DNA from: CBDCFL01 sp965216135
GTDB taxonomy: Bacteria > Pseudomonadota > Alphaproteobacteria > Rhodobacterales > Rhodobacteraceae
NCBI GenBank assembly: GCA_965216135.1
Contig: CBDCFL010000024.1
Coordinates: 868,001 to 932,000, forward strand
Length of the DNA: 64,000 nucleotides
Reading direction: 5' to 3'
Positions 51,864-60,282 of this stretch are shown here, piece by piece (position 1 is the first letter of the stretch; each line of letters begins with the position of its first letter). Both the position numbers and the translations under genes were made by a program. The notes beneath the pieces are model-generated. The model was given only the letters and a program-made list of their open reading frames with translations. It ran no database searches and was not told the origin of the DNA.

Positions 51864-53317
51864 GCACGCTCTGGACCGCGCGCGACGCAGCCCGTGCCAC
51901 AGGTGGCCGCGCGATCGCAGACTGGCAGGCATCCGGCGTTTCGATCGACAGCCGGACACTTCAGCCTGGCGATCTTTTCGTTGCGCTCAATGATCAGCGC
52001 GACGGCCACAAGTTTGTCGGCGATGCGCTGGCCGCCGGCGCTGCGGCGGCGCTGGTCTCGCATATCCCGGACGGCCTTGACGCGGACGGACCGTTTCTGA
52101 TCGTTGATGATGCATTGGTCGCGCTGACGGCGCTCGGTGCTATTGCGCGCGCACGCACGCGCTCCAAAGTCATCGCCATCACCGGGTCGGCGGGAAAAAC
52201 CTCGACCAAGGATATGTTGCGGATTGTCCTGGATAAACAAGGCAAAACCCATGCCGCTGAACGCTCGTTCAATAACCACTGGGGCGTGCCACTGACCCTG
52301 GCGCGTCTGCCCACCGATGCGGATTTCGCGGTGATCGAAATCGGCATGAACAAGCCCGGCGAGATTGCCCCGCTGGCAAAACTCGCACGTCCCCATGTCG
52401 CAATGATCACCAATATCGGCCCCGCGCATCTGCAAGCCTTTGATGATCTGGCCGCAATCGCGCGCGAAAAGGCGTCGATATCCGAAGGTCTTGAAACCCC
52501 CGACGGTGTGCAGATCATCTGCGCGGACCTGCCCAAGGAGGCCCGCGATGTCCTTGACCAGGGCCCAAATCCCGCCTTGCGCCAGATCCGGTACGGAACC
52601 GAAAACGACAACCCCTGGCATCTGGTTGAGGTGGTCCAGATCCAGGATCAGACCATTGTCCGCGCGCACCTGCACGAGCGCGGCGAAGTCATGTTCAAAC
52701 TGGCCGTCCCCGGCAAGCACTTCGCGCTAAACGCATTGGGGGTTCTGGCAGCGGTTGAGGCGCTGGGCGCAGATCCGGTCATCGCCGCCCACGACCTTGC
52801 CACATGGACCCCGCCCGCCGGACGCGGGCGCAAGCAAACCGTGGTTCTGGACATTGTCGATGAACACCTGTCGTTTGAGTTGTATGACGATGCCTTCAAT
52901 GCCAACCCGGCGTCGATCCACGCGGCACTTGAAGTGCTGGCCGCCACAGCGGTGCGCGATGGCATTGGCCGCGTCGCGCAGGGCAGGCGGGTGTGCATTC
53001 TGGGCGATATGCTGGAGCTTGGCCGCGATGGCGTCGCCTTTCACCAGGCAATCGCCAGCCATAGGGTGATCCGCAAAATTGATGCCATCCACACCGTGGG
53101 CGCGCTGATGCGCAGCCTGCATGATGCCCTTCCCAAATCACGGCGCGGGCGCCATTTCGAGACCGCTGACGATGCAGCGGCCATCGCCCAACAGCTTGTC
53201 GATGCCGGCGATGTGGTGCTGGTCAAGGGGTCCAAGGGCAGCCGCGTCTCGCTGGTGGTTGACGCGCTCAGCAATCTCAGCCATGCGCGGCTGAAAGGCG
53301 AAGAGGAACCGGCATAA
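51860..53317 (+). CDS. murF: UDP-N-acetylmuramoyl-tripeptide--D-alanyl-D-alanine ligase
   Basis: 485 aa. ATP-binding loop ITGSAGKTSTKDML near residue 110, the segment FNNHWGVPLTLARLP, and DAFNANPASIHAAL in the C-terminal domain. It adds D-Ala-D-Ala to complete the UDP-MurNAc pentapeptide. The stop overlaps the mraY start (TAATG). Confidence 0.96.
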   Translation: MSTLWTARDAARATGGRAIADWQASGVSIDSRTLQPGDLFVALNDQRDGHKFVGDALAAGAAAALVSHIPDGLDADGPFLIVDDALVALTALGAIARARTRSKVIAITGSAGKTSTKDMLRIVLDKQGKTHAAERSFNNHWGVPLTLARLPTDADFAVIEIGMNKPGEIAPLAKLARPHVAMITNIGPAHLQAFDDLAAIAREKASISEGLETPDGVQIICADLPKEARDVLDQGPNPALRQIRYGTENDNPWHLVEVVQIQDQTIVRAHLHERGEVMFKLAVPGKHFALNALGVLAAVEALGADPVIAAHDLATWTPPAGRGRKQTVVLDIVDEHLSFELYDDAFNANPASIHAALEVLAATAVRDGIGRVAQGRRVCILGDMLELGRDGVAFHQAIASHRVIRKIDAIHTVGALMRSLHDALPKSRRGRHFETADDAAAIAQQLVDAGDVVLVKGSKGSRVSLVVDALSNLSHARLKGEEEPA

Positions 53318-54402
53318 TGCTCTATTGGCTAACGGAACTTTCCGATGGCGGCGATGTTTTCAACCTGTTTCGCTACATCACCTTCCGCGCTGGTGGCGCT
53401 TTTTTCACCGCGCTGGTGTTTGGTTTCCTGTTCGGCCCACCGCTGATCAACCTGTTGCGCCGCAAGCAAGGCAAGGGCCAGCCCATCCGCTCCGACGGGC
53501 CACAGAGCCATATCCTTGAAAAAGCCGGCACGCCGACCATGGGCGGCGCGCTGATATTGGGCGCGGTGTTGGTCTCAACCGTTCTGTGGGCGCGGCCTGA
53601 CAATGGCTTTGTCTGGATCGTGCTGTTTGTCACCGTCGCCTTTGGGCTGATCGGGTTTGCCGATGATTATTCAAAGATTTCCGCGGGTAACGCCAAGGGC
53701 GTGTCGGGCAAGGTGCGTTTTGGCATTGGGCTGATCATTGCCGCCATCGCCGGATACTGGGCCTCGGCGATCCATCCCGAAGCGCTGGCCTATCAGCTGG
53801 CCCTGCCGGTGTTCAAGGACACGCTTTTGAACCTTGGTTACTTTTTCATCCCCTTTGCCATGCTGGTGATTGCAGGGGCTGCCAATTCGGTGAACCTCAC
53901 CGACGGCCTCGATGGCCTGGCGATCATGCCGGTGATGATCGCGGCAGGCTCGCTGGGGGTGATCGCTTATGCGGTTGGCCGGGTGGACTTCACCGAATAT
54001 CTCGACGTGCATTACGTACCGGGCACGGGCGAGATTCTGATTTTCACCGCCGGGCTGATCGGCGGCGGTCTGGGGTTCTTGTGGTATAACGCCCCGCCCG
54101 CAGCCGTCTTCATGGGCGACACCGGCTCGTTGGCGCTGGGCGGCGCGCTGGGCACCATTGCTGTGGCCACCAAGCATGAGATCGTGCTGGCCATCATCGG
54201 CGGGCTTTTCGTGGTCGAGGCGATGAGCGTGATCATCCAGGTGCTCTATTTCAAGCGCACCGGCAAGCGGGTGTTCCTGATGGCCCCGATCCACCACCAT
54301 TTTGAGCATCTGGGCTGGAAAGAACCCCAGATCGTGATCCGCTTCTGGATCATCTCGCTGATCCTGGCCCTGATCGGGCTGGCGACGCTGAAGGTGCGGT
54401 AG
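53317..54402 (+). CDS. mraY: Phospho-N-acetylmuramoyl-pentapeptide transferase
   Basis: 361 aa with about ten membrane helices. The catalytic segments are FADDYSKI, NSVNLTDGLDGLAIMPVMI and the His cluster MAPIHHHFEHLGW. It transfers phospho-MurNAc-pentapeptide to undecaprenyl phosphate, making lipid I. In related genomes murD follows directly; here two hairpins and an unrelated TPR gene intervene. Confidence 0.97.
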   Translation: MLYWLTELSDGGDVFNLFRYITFRAGGAFFTALVFGFLFGPPLINLLRRKQGKGQPIRSDGPQSHILEKAGTPTMGGALILGAVLVSTVLWARPDNGFVWIVLFVTVAFGLIGFADDYSKISAGNAKGVSGKVRFGIGLIIAAIAGYWASAIHPEALAYQLALPVFKDTLLNLGYFFIPFAMLVIAGAANSVNLTDGLDGLAIMPVMIAAGSLGVIAYAVGRVDFTEYLDVHYVPGTGEILIFTAGLIGGGLGFLWYNAPPAAVFMGDTGSLALGGALGTIAVATKHEIVLAIIGGLFVVEAMSVIIQVLYFKRTGKRVFLMAPIHHHFEHLGWKEPQIVIRFWIISLILALIGLATLKVR

Positions 54403-54436
54403 GCTAGAGGTTCGGCGCTGTTTTGATTTTAGACTG

Positions 54437-54489
54437 CCGGGACGGCGAAGGCGTCCCGGACGCGCCGGGCCTGCCCCCACAGGGCAGGC
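54437..54489 (+). terminator. Tandem hairpins after mraY
   Basis: CCGGGACG/CGTCCCGG (54437-54459, loop of 7) is followed by GCCTGCCC/GGGCAGGC (54469-54489, loop CCACA). Both stems are perfect 8-mers but lack a T-run. They mark the boundary between mraY and the inserted TPR gene and may reduce transcription towards murD. Confidence 0.5.
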
Positions 54490-54555
54490 GCGTTCGCGCC
54501 CACCCCTCAGGTCAGGCGTGCCCTCTGTTTCTCTAACTCCCTTCCCAAAACCTTC

Positions 54556-55899
54556 ATGTTTGCTAACGTGGCCCAGCGCAGATTTCGGGGTGCGGCATTG
54601 CTTGAAGTCATTTTGATCTTCCTTGGGGAAAACGCCGTTGTTCTTGGCGGCGGCGCTGCCGCGCTCGCCATTGTCGAAACGGTATTCAGACCCTTTCGCA
54701 CCATCGCCCGGCGCTGGAAGAAACCGGAAAAGGTCGAACTATCCAACCCCGAGGCTCTGCAGGCGCTCGCGGATCCGCAGACGTCCGCCCCAAAACTCGA
54801 CGCCGCCTCATTCCTTGTCATCCAAAATGCCTTGAAGGCCGATCTGGAATCTCAGTTGCAGGCCGCCCATGCGGAAGAAAAAGACCGCCTTCGCGCCCAG
54901 ATCGCGGAACTTGAGGCGCGCATCGCCGACCCGGAACCGGCTCTAAAAACAGCGAACGAACGCATCACCGATCTCGAGGCGCGTCTGACCCGCGAAGGCA
55001 ACGACCTCGGCACCGACAAACTCGGCGCAGCGCGCGCTGCCCTGGAGACCGGCGACTATACCGCCGCCGATGACCTGTTTGCCGAGATCGAGGCCCGCGC
55101 TATGCCCGCCGTCGGTTCCGCCGCCCGCGCCGCCTTTGCCCGGGGTGAGATTGCCGAGGCCGAGGTCCGCTGGGCCGACGCCGCCACCCACTACGCCCGC
55201 GCGGCGGGGCTGGAACCGTCGCTGGTTGCGTTGCGCGAAGCCGCTGATTATGCCGAACGTGCCGGGGATTATCCCGCCGCACTGGGTTACGGTGAGCAGG
55301 CCGTGAAACTGGCGCGCGCGGGCGACAGCCAGATCGAACTTTCCGGCGTTCTCAACGAACACGCTATCACGCTAAATGCCACCGGTCGTTATGACGAAGC
55401 AGAACCGCTCTATCGCGAGGCCCAGGGGATCACCGAGGCGACGCTAGGCACCGACAATCCCGCCTATGCCACCTGCCTCAACAACCTGGCCGGGCTTCTT
55501 CACGCCACCGATCGTTTTGACGAGGCAGAGCCGCTCTATCGCGAGGCCATCAGGATCGGCGAGGCGACGCTGGGCAAAGACCACCCCGACTATGCAACCC
55601 GCCTCAACAACCTGGCCGGGCTGCTTCGGACCACCGGTCGCACTGACGAAGCAGAGCCGCTCTATCGCGAGGCCATCCAGATCGACGAGGCAACGCTGGG
55701 CAAGGACCATCCTGACTATGCCACGCGCCTCAACAACCTGGCGGTGTTGTATGCAAACAAACAGCAGTGGGACGAAGCGTTGCCGATGATGAAGCAGACC
55801 CTGGCGATCAGGATCGCGGCGCTGGGCGATCAGCACCCGGATACCGAAGGCTCGCGCCAGTCACTGGCGGCGATGCAGGCGGCGGCTGGCCGAGGCTGA
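54556..55899 (+). CDS. Membrane-anchored TPR protein with kinesin-light-chain-type repeats, shortened
   Basis: 447 aa. A membrane helix (ENAVVLGGGAAALAIVETVF) is followed by a coiled coil (AAHAEEKDRLRAQIAELEAR) and, from about residue 155, TPR units. The last four are 42-residue repeats of the EAEPLYREAIRIGEATLGKD and HPDYATRLNNLAGLL type. Such arrays bind proteins. It breaks the usual mraY-murD order. The ORF ends at a TGA at 55897-55899, but related repeat text goes on for another 380 bp with stops and a frameshift, so the gene was once longer. Confidence 0.75.
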   Translation: MFANVAQRRFRGAALLEVILIFLGENAVVLGGGAAALAIVETVFRPFRTIARRWKKPEKVELSNPEALQALADPQTSAPKLDAASFLVIQNALKADLESQLQAAHAEEKDRLRAQIAELEARIADPEPALKTANERITDLEARLTREGNDLGTDKLGAARAALETGDYTAADDLFAEIEARAMPAVGSAARAAFARGEIAEAEVRWADAATHYARAAGLEPSLVALREAADYAERAGDYPAALGYGEQAVKLARAGDSQIELSGVLNEHAITLNATGRYDEAEPLYREAQGITEATLGTDNPAYATCLNNLAGLLHATDRFDEAEPLYREAIRIGEATLGKDHPDYATRLNNLAGLLRTTGRTDEAEPLYREAIQIDEATLGKDHPDYATRLNNLAVLYANKQQWDEALPMMKQTLAIRIAALGDQHPDTEGSRQSLAAMQAAAGRG

Positions 55900-56280
55900 G
55901 CCGCTTTATCGCGAAGCGCTAGAGGTGACAAAGACGGCACTGGCACAGCGCATCCGTCCTATGCCATCGATCTCAACAACCTCGCCTAATTGCTACACAC
56001 GACGGGGTGACTGGAAGAGGCCGAGCCGCTTTACCGCGAAGCGCTGAAAGTGACGAAGACGGCGCTGGGCACGGCGCATCCGACCTATGCCATCCGCCTC
56101 AACAACCTCGCCGGTTTGCTGCGGGCCACGGGGCGGCTGGCCGAGGCCGAGCCGCATTTCCGCGAGGCTGTGGCAATTTTTGAAAGGGCGCTTGGCGCTG
56201 ATCACCCGGATGCACAAAAAATGCGAAAAAACCTAAATGCCTTACTGGCCGCACGCGCCGCTGGCCCCAAAGACGATTAA
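55883..56280 (+). pseudogene. Decayed C-terminal repeats of the TPR gene
   Basis: Three further TPR units can be read. The first (RLAEAEPLYREALEVTKTAL) shifts frame near 55930 and continues as GTAHPSYAIDLNNLA, a TAA, LLHTTG and a TGA. The second (LEEAEPLYREALKVTKTALG) and third (EAEPHFREAVAIFERALGAD) are clean and end at a TAA at 56278-56280 after AAGPKDD. With the lesions mended the protein would gain about 125 residues. The clean last part could be a remnant only, as it has no start signal. Confidence 0.75.
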
Positions 56281-56456
56281 CACCGCCTTGGCCCTCCGCC
56301 CGCGCCGTTAACCGCCGATCTGCCATCCCTGCTGGCATACACAAAGCCATACTGCCATGCATACGCTTATCATACGGCGATTTGGCCCATCTGCTGGCGT
56401 TTACACTTTTGCTGCGCTAACGGTTTTGGCAGGTCGCGCAATAAGGGCTCAGGCCG

Positions 56457-57944
56457 ATGATCCCTGTCCAGGGTTACCAAAACCAACGCGTCGCCGTCCT
56501 CGGCCTCGGCCGCTCCGGTCTGGCCACTGCCGCAGCACTGGCCGCCGGTGGCGCGACGCCGCTTTGCTGGGACGACGACCCAAAAGCCCGCGCCGCCGCT
56601 GAAGCAAAAGGCCAACAAATACACGACCTTACCCGCCAAAATGGGCTCGAAAACGTCGCTGCCCTCATAACCAGCCCCGGCATCGCCCACCTATACCCCG
56701 CCCCGCACCCCGTCATCGCGGGCGCCGTCGCTGCCGGTATCCCTGTCGATAATGACATCGGGCTGTTCGCCCACCTATACCCCGCCCCGCACCCCGTCAT
56801 CGCGGGCGCCGTCGCTGCCGGTATCCCTGTCGATAATGACATCGGGCTGTTTTTCGCCTCACTCGCCACGCCCGACTGGGACATATTCGCTACCACGCCC
56901 AGGGTTGTCGCCGTAACCGGTTCCAATGGAAAATCAACGACTTCCGCGCTGATCCATCACATCCTCGCCGCCAACAACCGCACCGCCCAGCTGGCGGGAA
57001 ACATCGGTCATGCCGCACTGGCCATTGCCCCCCCCGGCGACGGCGAGGTGATCGTGCTGGAACTGTCCAGCTATCAGACAGAGCTTGCCCGCGCGCTTAC
57101 GCCAGATGTTGCTGTTTTTACTAACATTTCCGCCGATCACCTGGATCGCCACGGCGGCCTGGGCGGCTATTTCGCCGCCAAGCGGCGGCTGTTTGCCGAG
57201 GGCGGGCCGGATCGCGCTATTATCGGCGTTGATGAGGCCGAGGGCCGCTATCTTGCAGCCCAGCTGGCGACAGGCCCCGAAGACGACCGCCTGATCCGCG
57301 TTTCAACCACCGGCAAGATCGCCCATGGCTGGTCGGTCACTGCTCGCAAGGGCTTTCTGTCAGAGACCCGCAAGGCCCGTCAGATGGCCAGCATCGACCT
57401 GCGCGAAATGCCGGGCCTGCCGGGTGCGCACAACCAGCAAAACGCCTGCGCGGCCTATGCCGCCACCCGCGCGCTCGGGCTTGCGCCCAAACAAATCGGC
57501 ACCGCGCTGGCCACCTTCGCCGGCTTGGCGCACCGGTCGCAATATCTCGGCGAAAAGGACGGCGTGCGCTTTGTCAACGACAGCAAAGCCACCAATGCCC
57601 GCTCGGCCGCCGCCGCCCTGGCGGCCTTCACCAACATTCGCTGGATCGTTGGCGGTCAGGGCAAGGACGGCGGCATCGGAACTCTGGCACCGCGCCTGGT
57701 AAATGTCTCAAAAGCCTACATAATCGGTGATGCAGCAAAGGATTTCTCGGCGCAGCTTGCCGATGCACCCCATACCATCTGCAAGACCATGGAGGGCGCC
57801 GTCAAGGCCGCCATTGCCGAGGCAAAATCGGGCGACACCGTGCTGTTGGCGCCGGCTGCGGCGAGCTTTGATCAGTATGTAGATTTTGAGGCGCGTGGCG
57901 AACATTTTTCGGATCTTGTCGCCGCCCATCTCGCGCTAAAATAG
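56457..57944 (+). CDS. murD: UDP-N-acetylmuramoylalanine--D-glutamate ligase with an internal duplication
   Basis: 495 aa against a usual length of about 465. The N-terminal UDP-binding domain (VAVLGLGRSGLATAAALAAG) is interrupted by a second copy of AHLYPAPHPVIAGAVAAGIP VDNDIGLF, produced by an exact 84-bp tandem duplication. The ATP loop VTGSNGKSTTSALIHH and the rest of the enzyme are normal. MurD adds D-glutamate, the product of MurI, to UDP-MurNAc-Ala. The duplicated segment lies at the end of domain 1, where 28 extra residues might be tolerated as a loop, but activity is doubtful. After murD the dcw cluster stops. Confidence 0.92.
   Translation: MIPVQGYQNQRVAVLGLGRSGLATAAALAAGGATPLCWDDDPKARAAAEAKGQQIHDLTRQNGLENVAALITSPGIAHLYPAPHPVIAGAVAAGIPVDNDIGLFAHLYPAPHPVIAGAVAAGIPVDNDIGLFFASLATPDWDIFATTPRVVAVTGSNGKSTTSALIHHILAANNRTAQLAGNIGHAALAIAPPGDGEVIVLELSSYQTELARALTPDVAVFTNISADHLDRHGGLGGYFAAKRRLFAEGGPDRAIIGVDEAEGRYLAAQLATGPEDDRLIRVSTTGKIAHGWSVTARKGFLSETRKARQMASIDLREMPGLPGAHNQQNACAAYAATRALGLAPKQIGTALATFAGLAHRSQYLGEKDGVRFVNDSKATNARSAAAALAAFTNIRWIVGGQGKDGGIGTLAPRLVNVSKAYIIGDAAKDFSAQLADAPHTICKTMEGAVKAAIAEAKSGDTVLLAPAAASFDQYVDFEARGEHFSDLVAAHLALK
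56683..56850. repeat. Exact 84-bp tandem duplication within murD
   Basis: Units 56683-56766 and 56767-56850 are identical and keep the frame, repeating 28 residues. Confidence 0.95.
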
Positions 57945-58045
57945 ACCAACTGACATTTCCCAATCGGCCAATTCATCTTGGCTTGACGCGTGCAACCGGC
58001 GCGCATAGAAGCATCGTGCTTTGGGTCACAGGACCCCTAAGCTGT

Positions 58046-58122
58046 GCGGTTGTAGCTCAGTTGGTTAGAGTACCGGCCTGTCACGCCGGGGGTCGCGGGT
58101 TCGAGTCCCGTCAACCGCGCCA
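58046..58122 (+). tRNA. tRNA-Asp (anticodon GTC)
   Basis: 77 nt with encoded CCA. Acceptor stem GCGGTTG/CAACCGC, discriminator G73, D stem GCTC/GAGT, anticodon stem CCGGC/GCCGG with loop CTGTCAC, T stem CGGGT-type with TTCGAGT loop. It stands alone downstream of murD; the region behind its 3' end is gene-poor. Confidence 0.97.
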
Positions 58123-59438
58123 CGAATCACGGTTAACGGCCTTGTTTTGTTGATTTTGCCCTGTCGGATTTGCGTCGGATTTGCGTCGGCTTCCGGCGGA
58201 CCCAGATCGGCAGAAAAGCGGGCTTAACGCGCCGTTCGGTGCCCTCGGGTAGAGGCTACGAGAAGCGCCTTTTCCAGGGTCTGGAAAGAACTTTCGAGAT
58301 TGCGGCGACCAGTGACGGGTCCAGCCCGCCGTCTTCTCTGACGATGCCGTCCGAAGTCGGGCGGAAGAGCGCGGCATAGACGGCGGATTTTTGTTCGTTC
58401 ACTTCGCCGGTAGCCGGGTGGTGATCGATTCGCCGGAAGGGTTGATTGATTAGGATCAGATACTTCAGATGACTCGTTTGAGCCCAGATTGGCGAGCGAT
58501 CAAACCGCACTAGCCCGGCAACAAGGCGCGGAACGCGCCGCCGGGCAGCGCCCGACCGCCGTCACGCCGCCGGCGTGCTTCCTGCACGACGGGCGGGCGC
58601 TTCGACACCGCCAATACACCCGAACAGACGTAAGATGTGTCGGCACCATAAAGCGCGGACCTAAACCCGCGGGAGCGCCCAACCGCGATCGGGCGCTGCC
58701 CTCTGCTCCGCTTCTGCCCTGTGCCCGCTTCGTTCCGCGTGGTCGCCACAGATGCGCTCATAGGCGCTTTTCGAACGACCGCAAGAAAACGACCGGCGCG
58801 GCCATCGACCCTCGCCAAGGAACCCCGGGCCAAGGTCGCTGACCTGCGTGCCGCGGAGACCGAGGCGGGTCAACCCTTGCGGCCAATCAACATCGTCGGA
58901 CAGGTGGGTCAGCTGGCGGGTCTTGTTGTTGTTTGCTGTAGGGTCCAGACATAATCTCTGTCGCGCTCTCGCGCGTAGCTGTTTCAATCACCTCGCGCGT
59001 AGCTATAGGCGCTTTCTTCTTCGCTGGGCTGGTTTTTGGCGGCCATCGGTAATCCCCCTAAACAATGGCCGCCAGCCTAGACTAGCGGGACAGTGCTGCC
59101 AATATCCGCGGCCAGCTCAGCAGGCGAAGGGCGGGCAGGACTGCCCACCATCTCATCAACGTCTCGCGCTGCGGTGGGCAAGATTGCCCGGAGTCAAGGC
59201 GCGGAACGCGCCGCAGGGCAGCGCCCGACCGCCCTGATGGGCGGGCGCTTTTTTGATGTTTCACACCCGAACCATCGTCGATGTGGCGGCACCATAAATC
59301 GCGGACATCAACTGTCGCAATCGCCCGCCCGCGGTCCGGCGCGGCCCTCTGTTGCGCTTCTGTCCTATGCCCGCTTCGTGCCGCGATGCCGCCAACATAT
59401 GCCGGGGCGCGCTGGTGTGCGCGCCCCAGGTCTTTTTC
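58123..59438. other. Gene-poor region behind tRNA-Asp with diverged direct repeats
   Basis: No gene in these 1.3 kb is convincing. Two diverged copies of a roughly 220-bp sequence lie at 58513-58745 and 59187-59395. Their first 39 bp (58522-58560 and 59195-59233) differ at one position, and shared blocks recur further on (CACCATAAA..GCGGAC and CTTCTG..CTGCCCGCTTCGT-like). GTCGGATTTGC is repeated in tandem near 58165-58190, and CTCGCGCGTAGCT occurs at 58968-58980 and 58992-59004. The place, just after a tRNA, would fit a degraded integrated element, but no integrase can be recognised. Confidence 0.5.
59221..59254 (+). terminator. Rho-independent terminator in the degenerate region
   Basis: GCGCCC-(GACC)-GCCC pairs with GGGC-GGGCGC around a TGAT loop, followed by six T at 59249-59254. 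It lies inside the second repeat copy. The gene whose transcript it ends is not identifiable. Confidence 0.6.
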
Positions 59439-59651
59439 CTATTGCGGGGCCACGCCGCCGCCAAGCGCTGCGCCGAGCGTATGCGCCCCGGCAACAGTTT
59501 CACCGTCCACGTTTTGCCCCGGTCCTGTTGCGTTTGGGATTTTGTCTGCGCCCAGGCCTTGTTCGTGGCCTTTGGCCATTGCCATTGAGCCAGAGGCAGC
59601 CAACGTCAATGCAAGAATTGCACCGGCAATGTTTGTCTTGGTCAGTTTCAT
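59439..59651 (-). CDS. Small exported protein divergent from the ECF sigma gene
   Basis: 70 aa. A signal peptide (TNIAGAILALTLAASGSMAM, then AKG) precedes a mature part of about 45 residues rich in Gly and Ala (HEQGLGADKIPNATGPGQNV) with no cysteine. ATG at 59651 has AGGAGG at the right distance. An ECF-type promoter lies upstream. I do not recognise a family; it may be a target of the sigma factor next door. Confidence 0.7.
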   Translation of the reverse strand: MKLTKTNIAGAILALTLAASGSMAMAKGHEQGLGADKIPNATGPGQNVDGETVAGAHTLGAALGGGVAPQ

Positions 59652-59685
59652 TTTCTTCCTCCTCAAGGATTTGCTAAGACTGAAT

Positions 59686-59713
59686 TCACGTATCGGGCCG
59701 CGAAAAAGTTTCA
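59686..59713 (-). promoter_or_regulatory. Candidate ECF sigma promoter for the small exported protein
   Basis: On the minus strand TGAAAC and ACGTGA are separated by 16 bp, so AAC and CGT are 17 bp apart, as in many ECF-dependent promoters. It is 34 bp upstream of the start codon and adjacent to an ECF sigma gene. Confidence 0.45.
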
Positions 59714-59741
59714 CTCAAGGAATTTCGGCAGCAGTTCAGTC

Positions 59742-60282
59742 ATGAATGCACGGTCAGAAATCGAAGCAATTATCGCGCGGATCGGGATCGGCGATCGCGC
59801 CGCGTTCTCGACGCTCTACGACGCAACCAGCGCGAAACTATTTGGCGTGTGCCTGCGTGTCTTGAACAACCGCGCAGATGCCGAAGACGCACTGCAAGAC
59901 GCCTATGTCAGGATATGGCAAAATGCAGACCGTTACGCCGCAGGCGGCTATAGTCCGATGACCTGGCTGATCACGCTGACGCGAAATCTGGCCATTGACC
60001 GGCTGCGGGCAAGAAAAGCGCCGACAGTTGAGCTCGACCAGGTGCATGAGTTGCGACCGCGGCCCGACGCCGGAGCTTGCAGCGATTGCCGCATCCGAGA
60101 AATCGCGCGTGGACACCTGTCTTGAGGAGCTTGCGCCGGAACGGGCGGGTGCCGTGCGCGGCGCGTATCTGCGCGGCGAAACCTACCGCGAACTCGCCGA
60201 GCGCCTCGACGTGCCATTGAACACGATGCGAACCTGGCTGCGCCGCAGTCTGTTGCAACTAAGGGAATGTCTGGCTCGATGA
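59742..60282 (+). pseudogene. ECF sigma-70 factor with a frameshift between regions 2 and 4
   Basis: The first frame carries region 2 (AFSTLYDATSAKLFGVCLRV, DALQDAYVRIWQNADRY and WLITLTRNLAIDRLRAR) but then turns into RPRPDAGACSDCRIREIARG and stops. Region 4 (TCLEELAPERAGAVRGAYLR, GETYRELAERLDVPLNTMRTW) is open in another frame to 60282. The change is near 60050-60070; mending it gives about 180 aa, a normal size. The linker reading ELDQVHELADRGPTPEL would need two extra bases. It resembles the RpoE/SigK group that is held by RskA-like anti-sigma factors. A sequencing error cannot be excluded. Confidence 0.8.

Noticed and set aside
58256..58510. 84-residue minus-strand frame as an integrase remnant behind tRNA-Asp
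   Set aside because: The position is suggestive, but none of the tyrosine-recombinase residues (R..HxxR..Y) can be found.
58970..59010. GTTTCAATCAC next to a repeated CTCGCGCGTAGCT, recalling a CRISPR repeat start
   Set aside because: Only two short copies 24 bp apart, no regular array, no spacers of constant size and no cas genes nearby.
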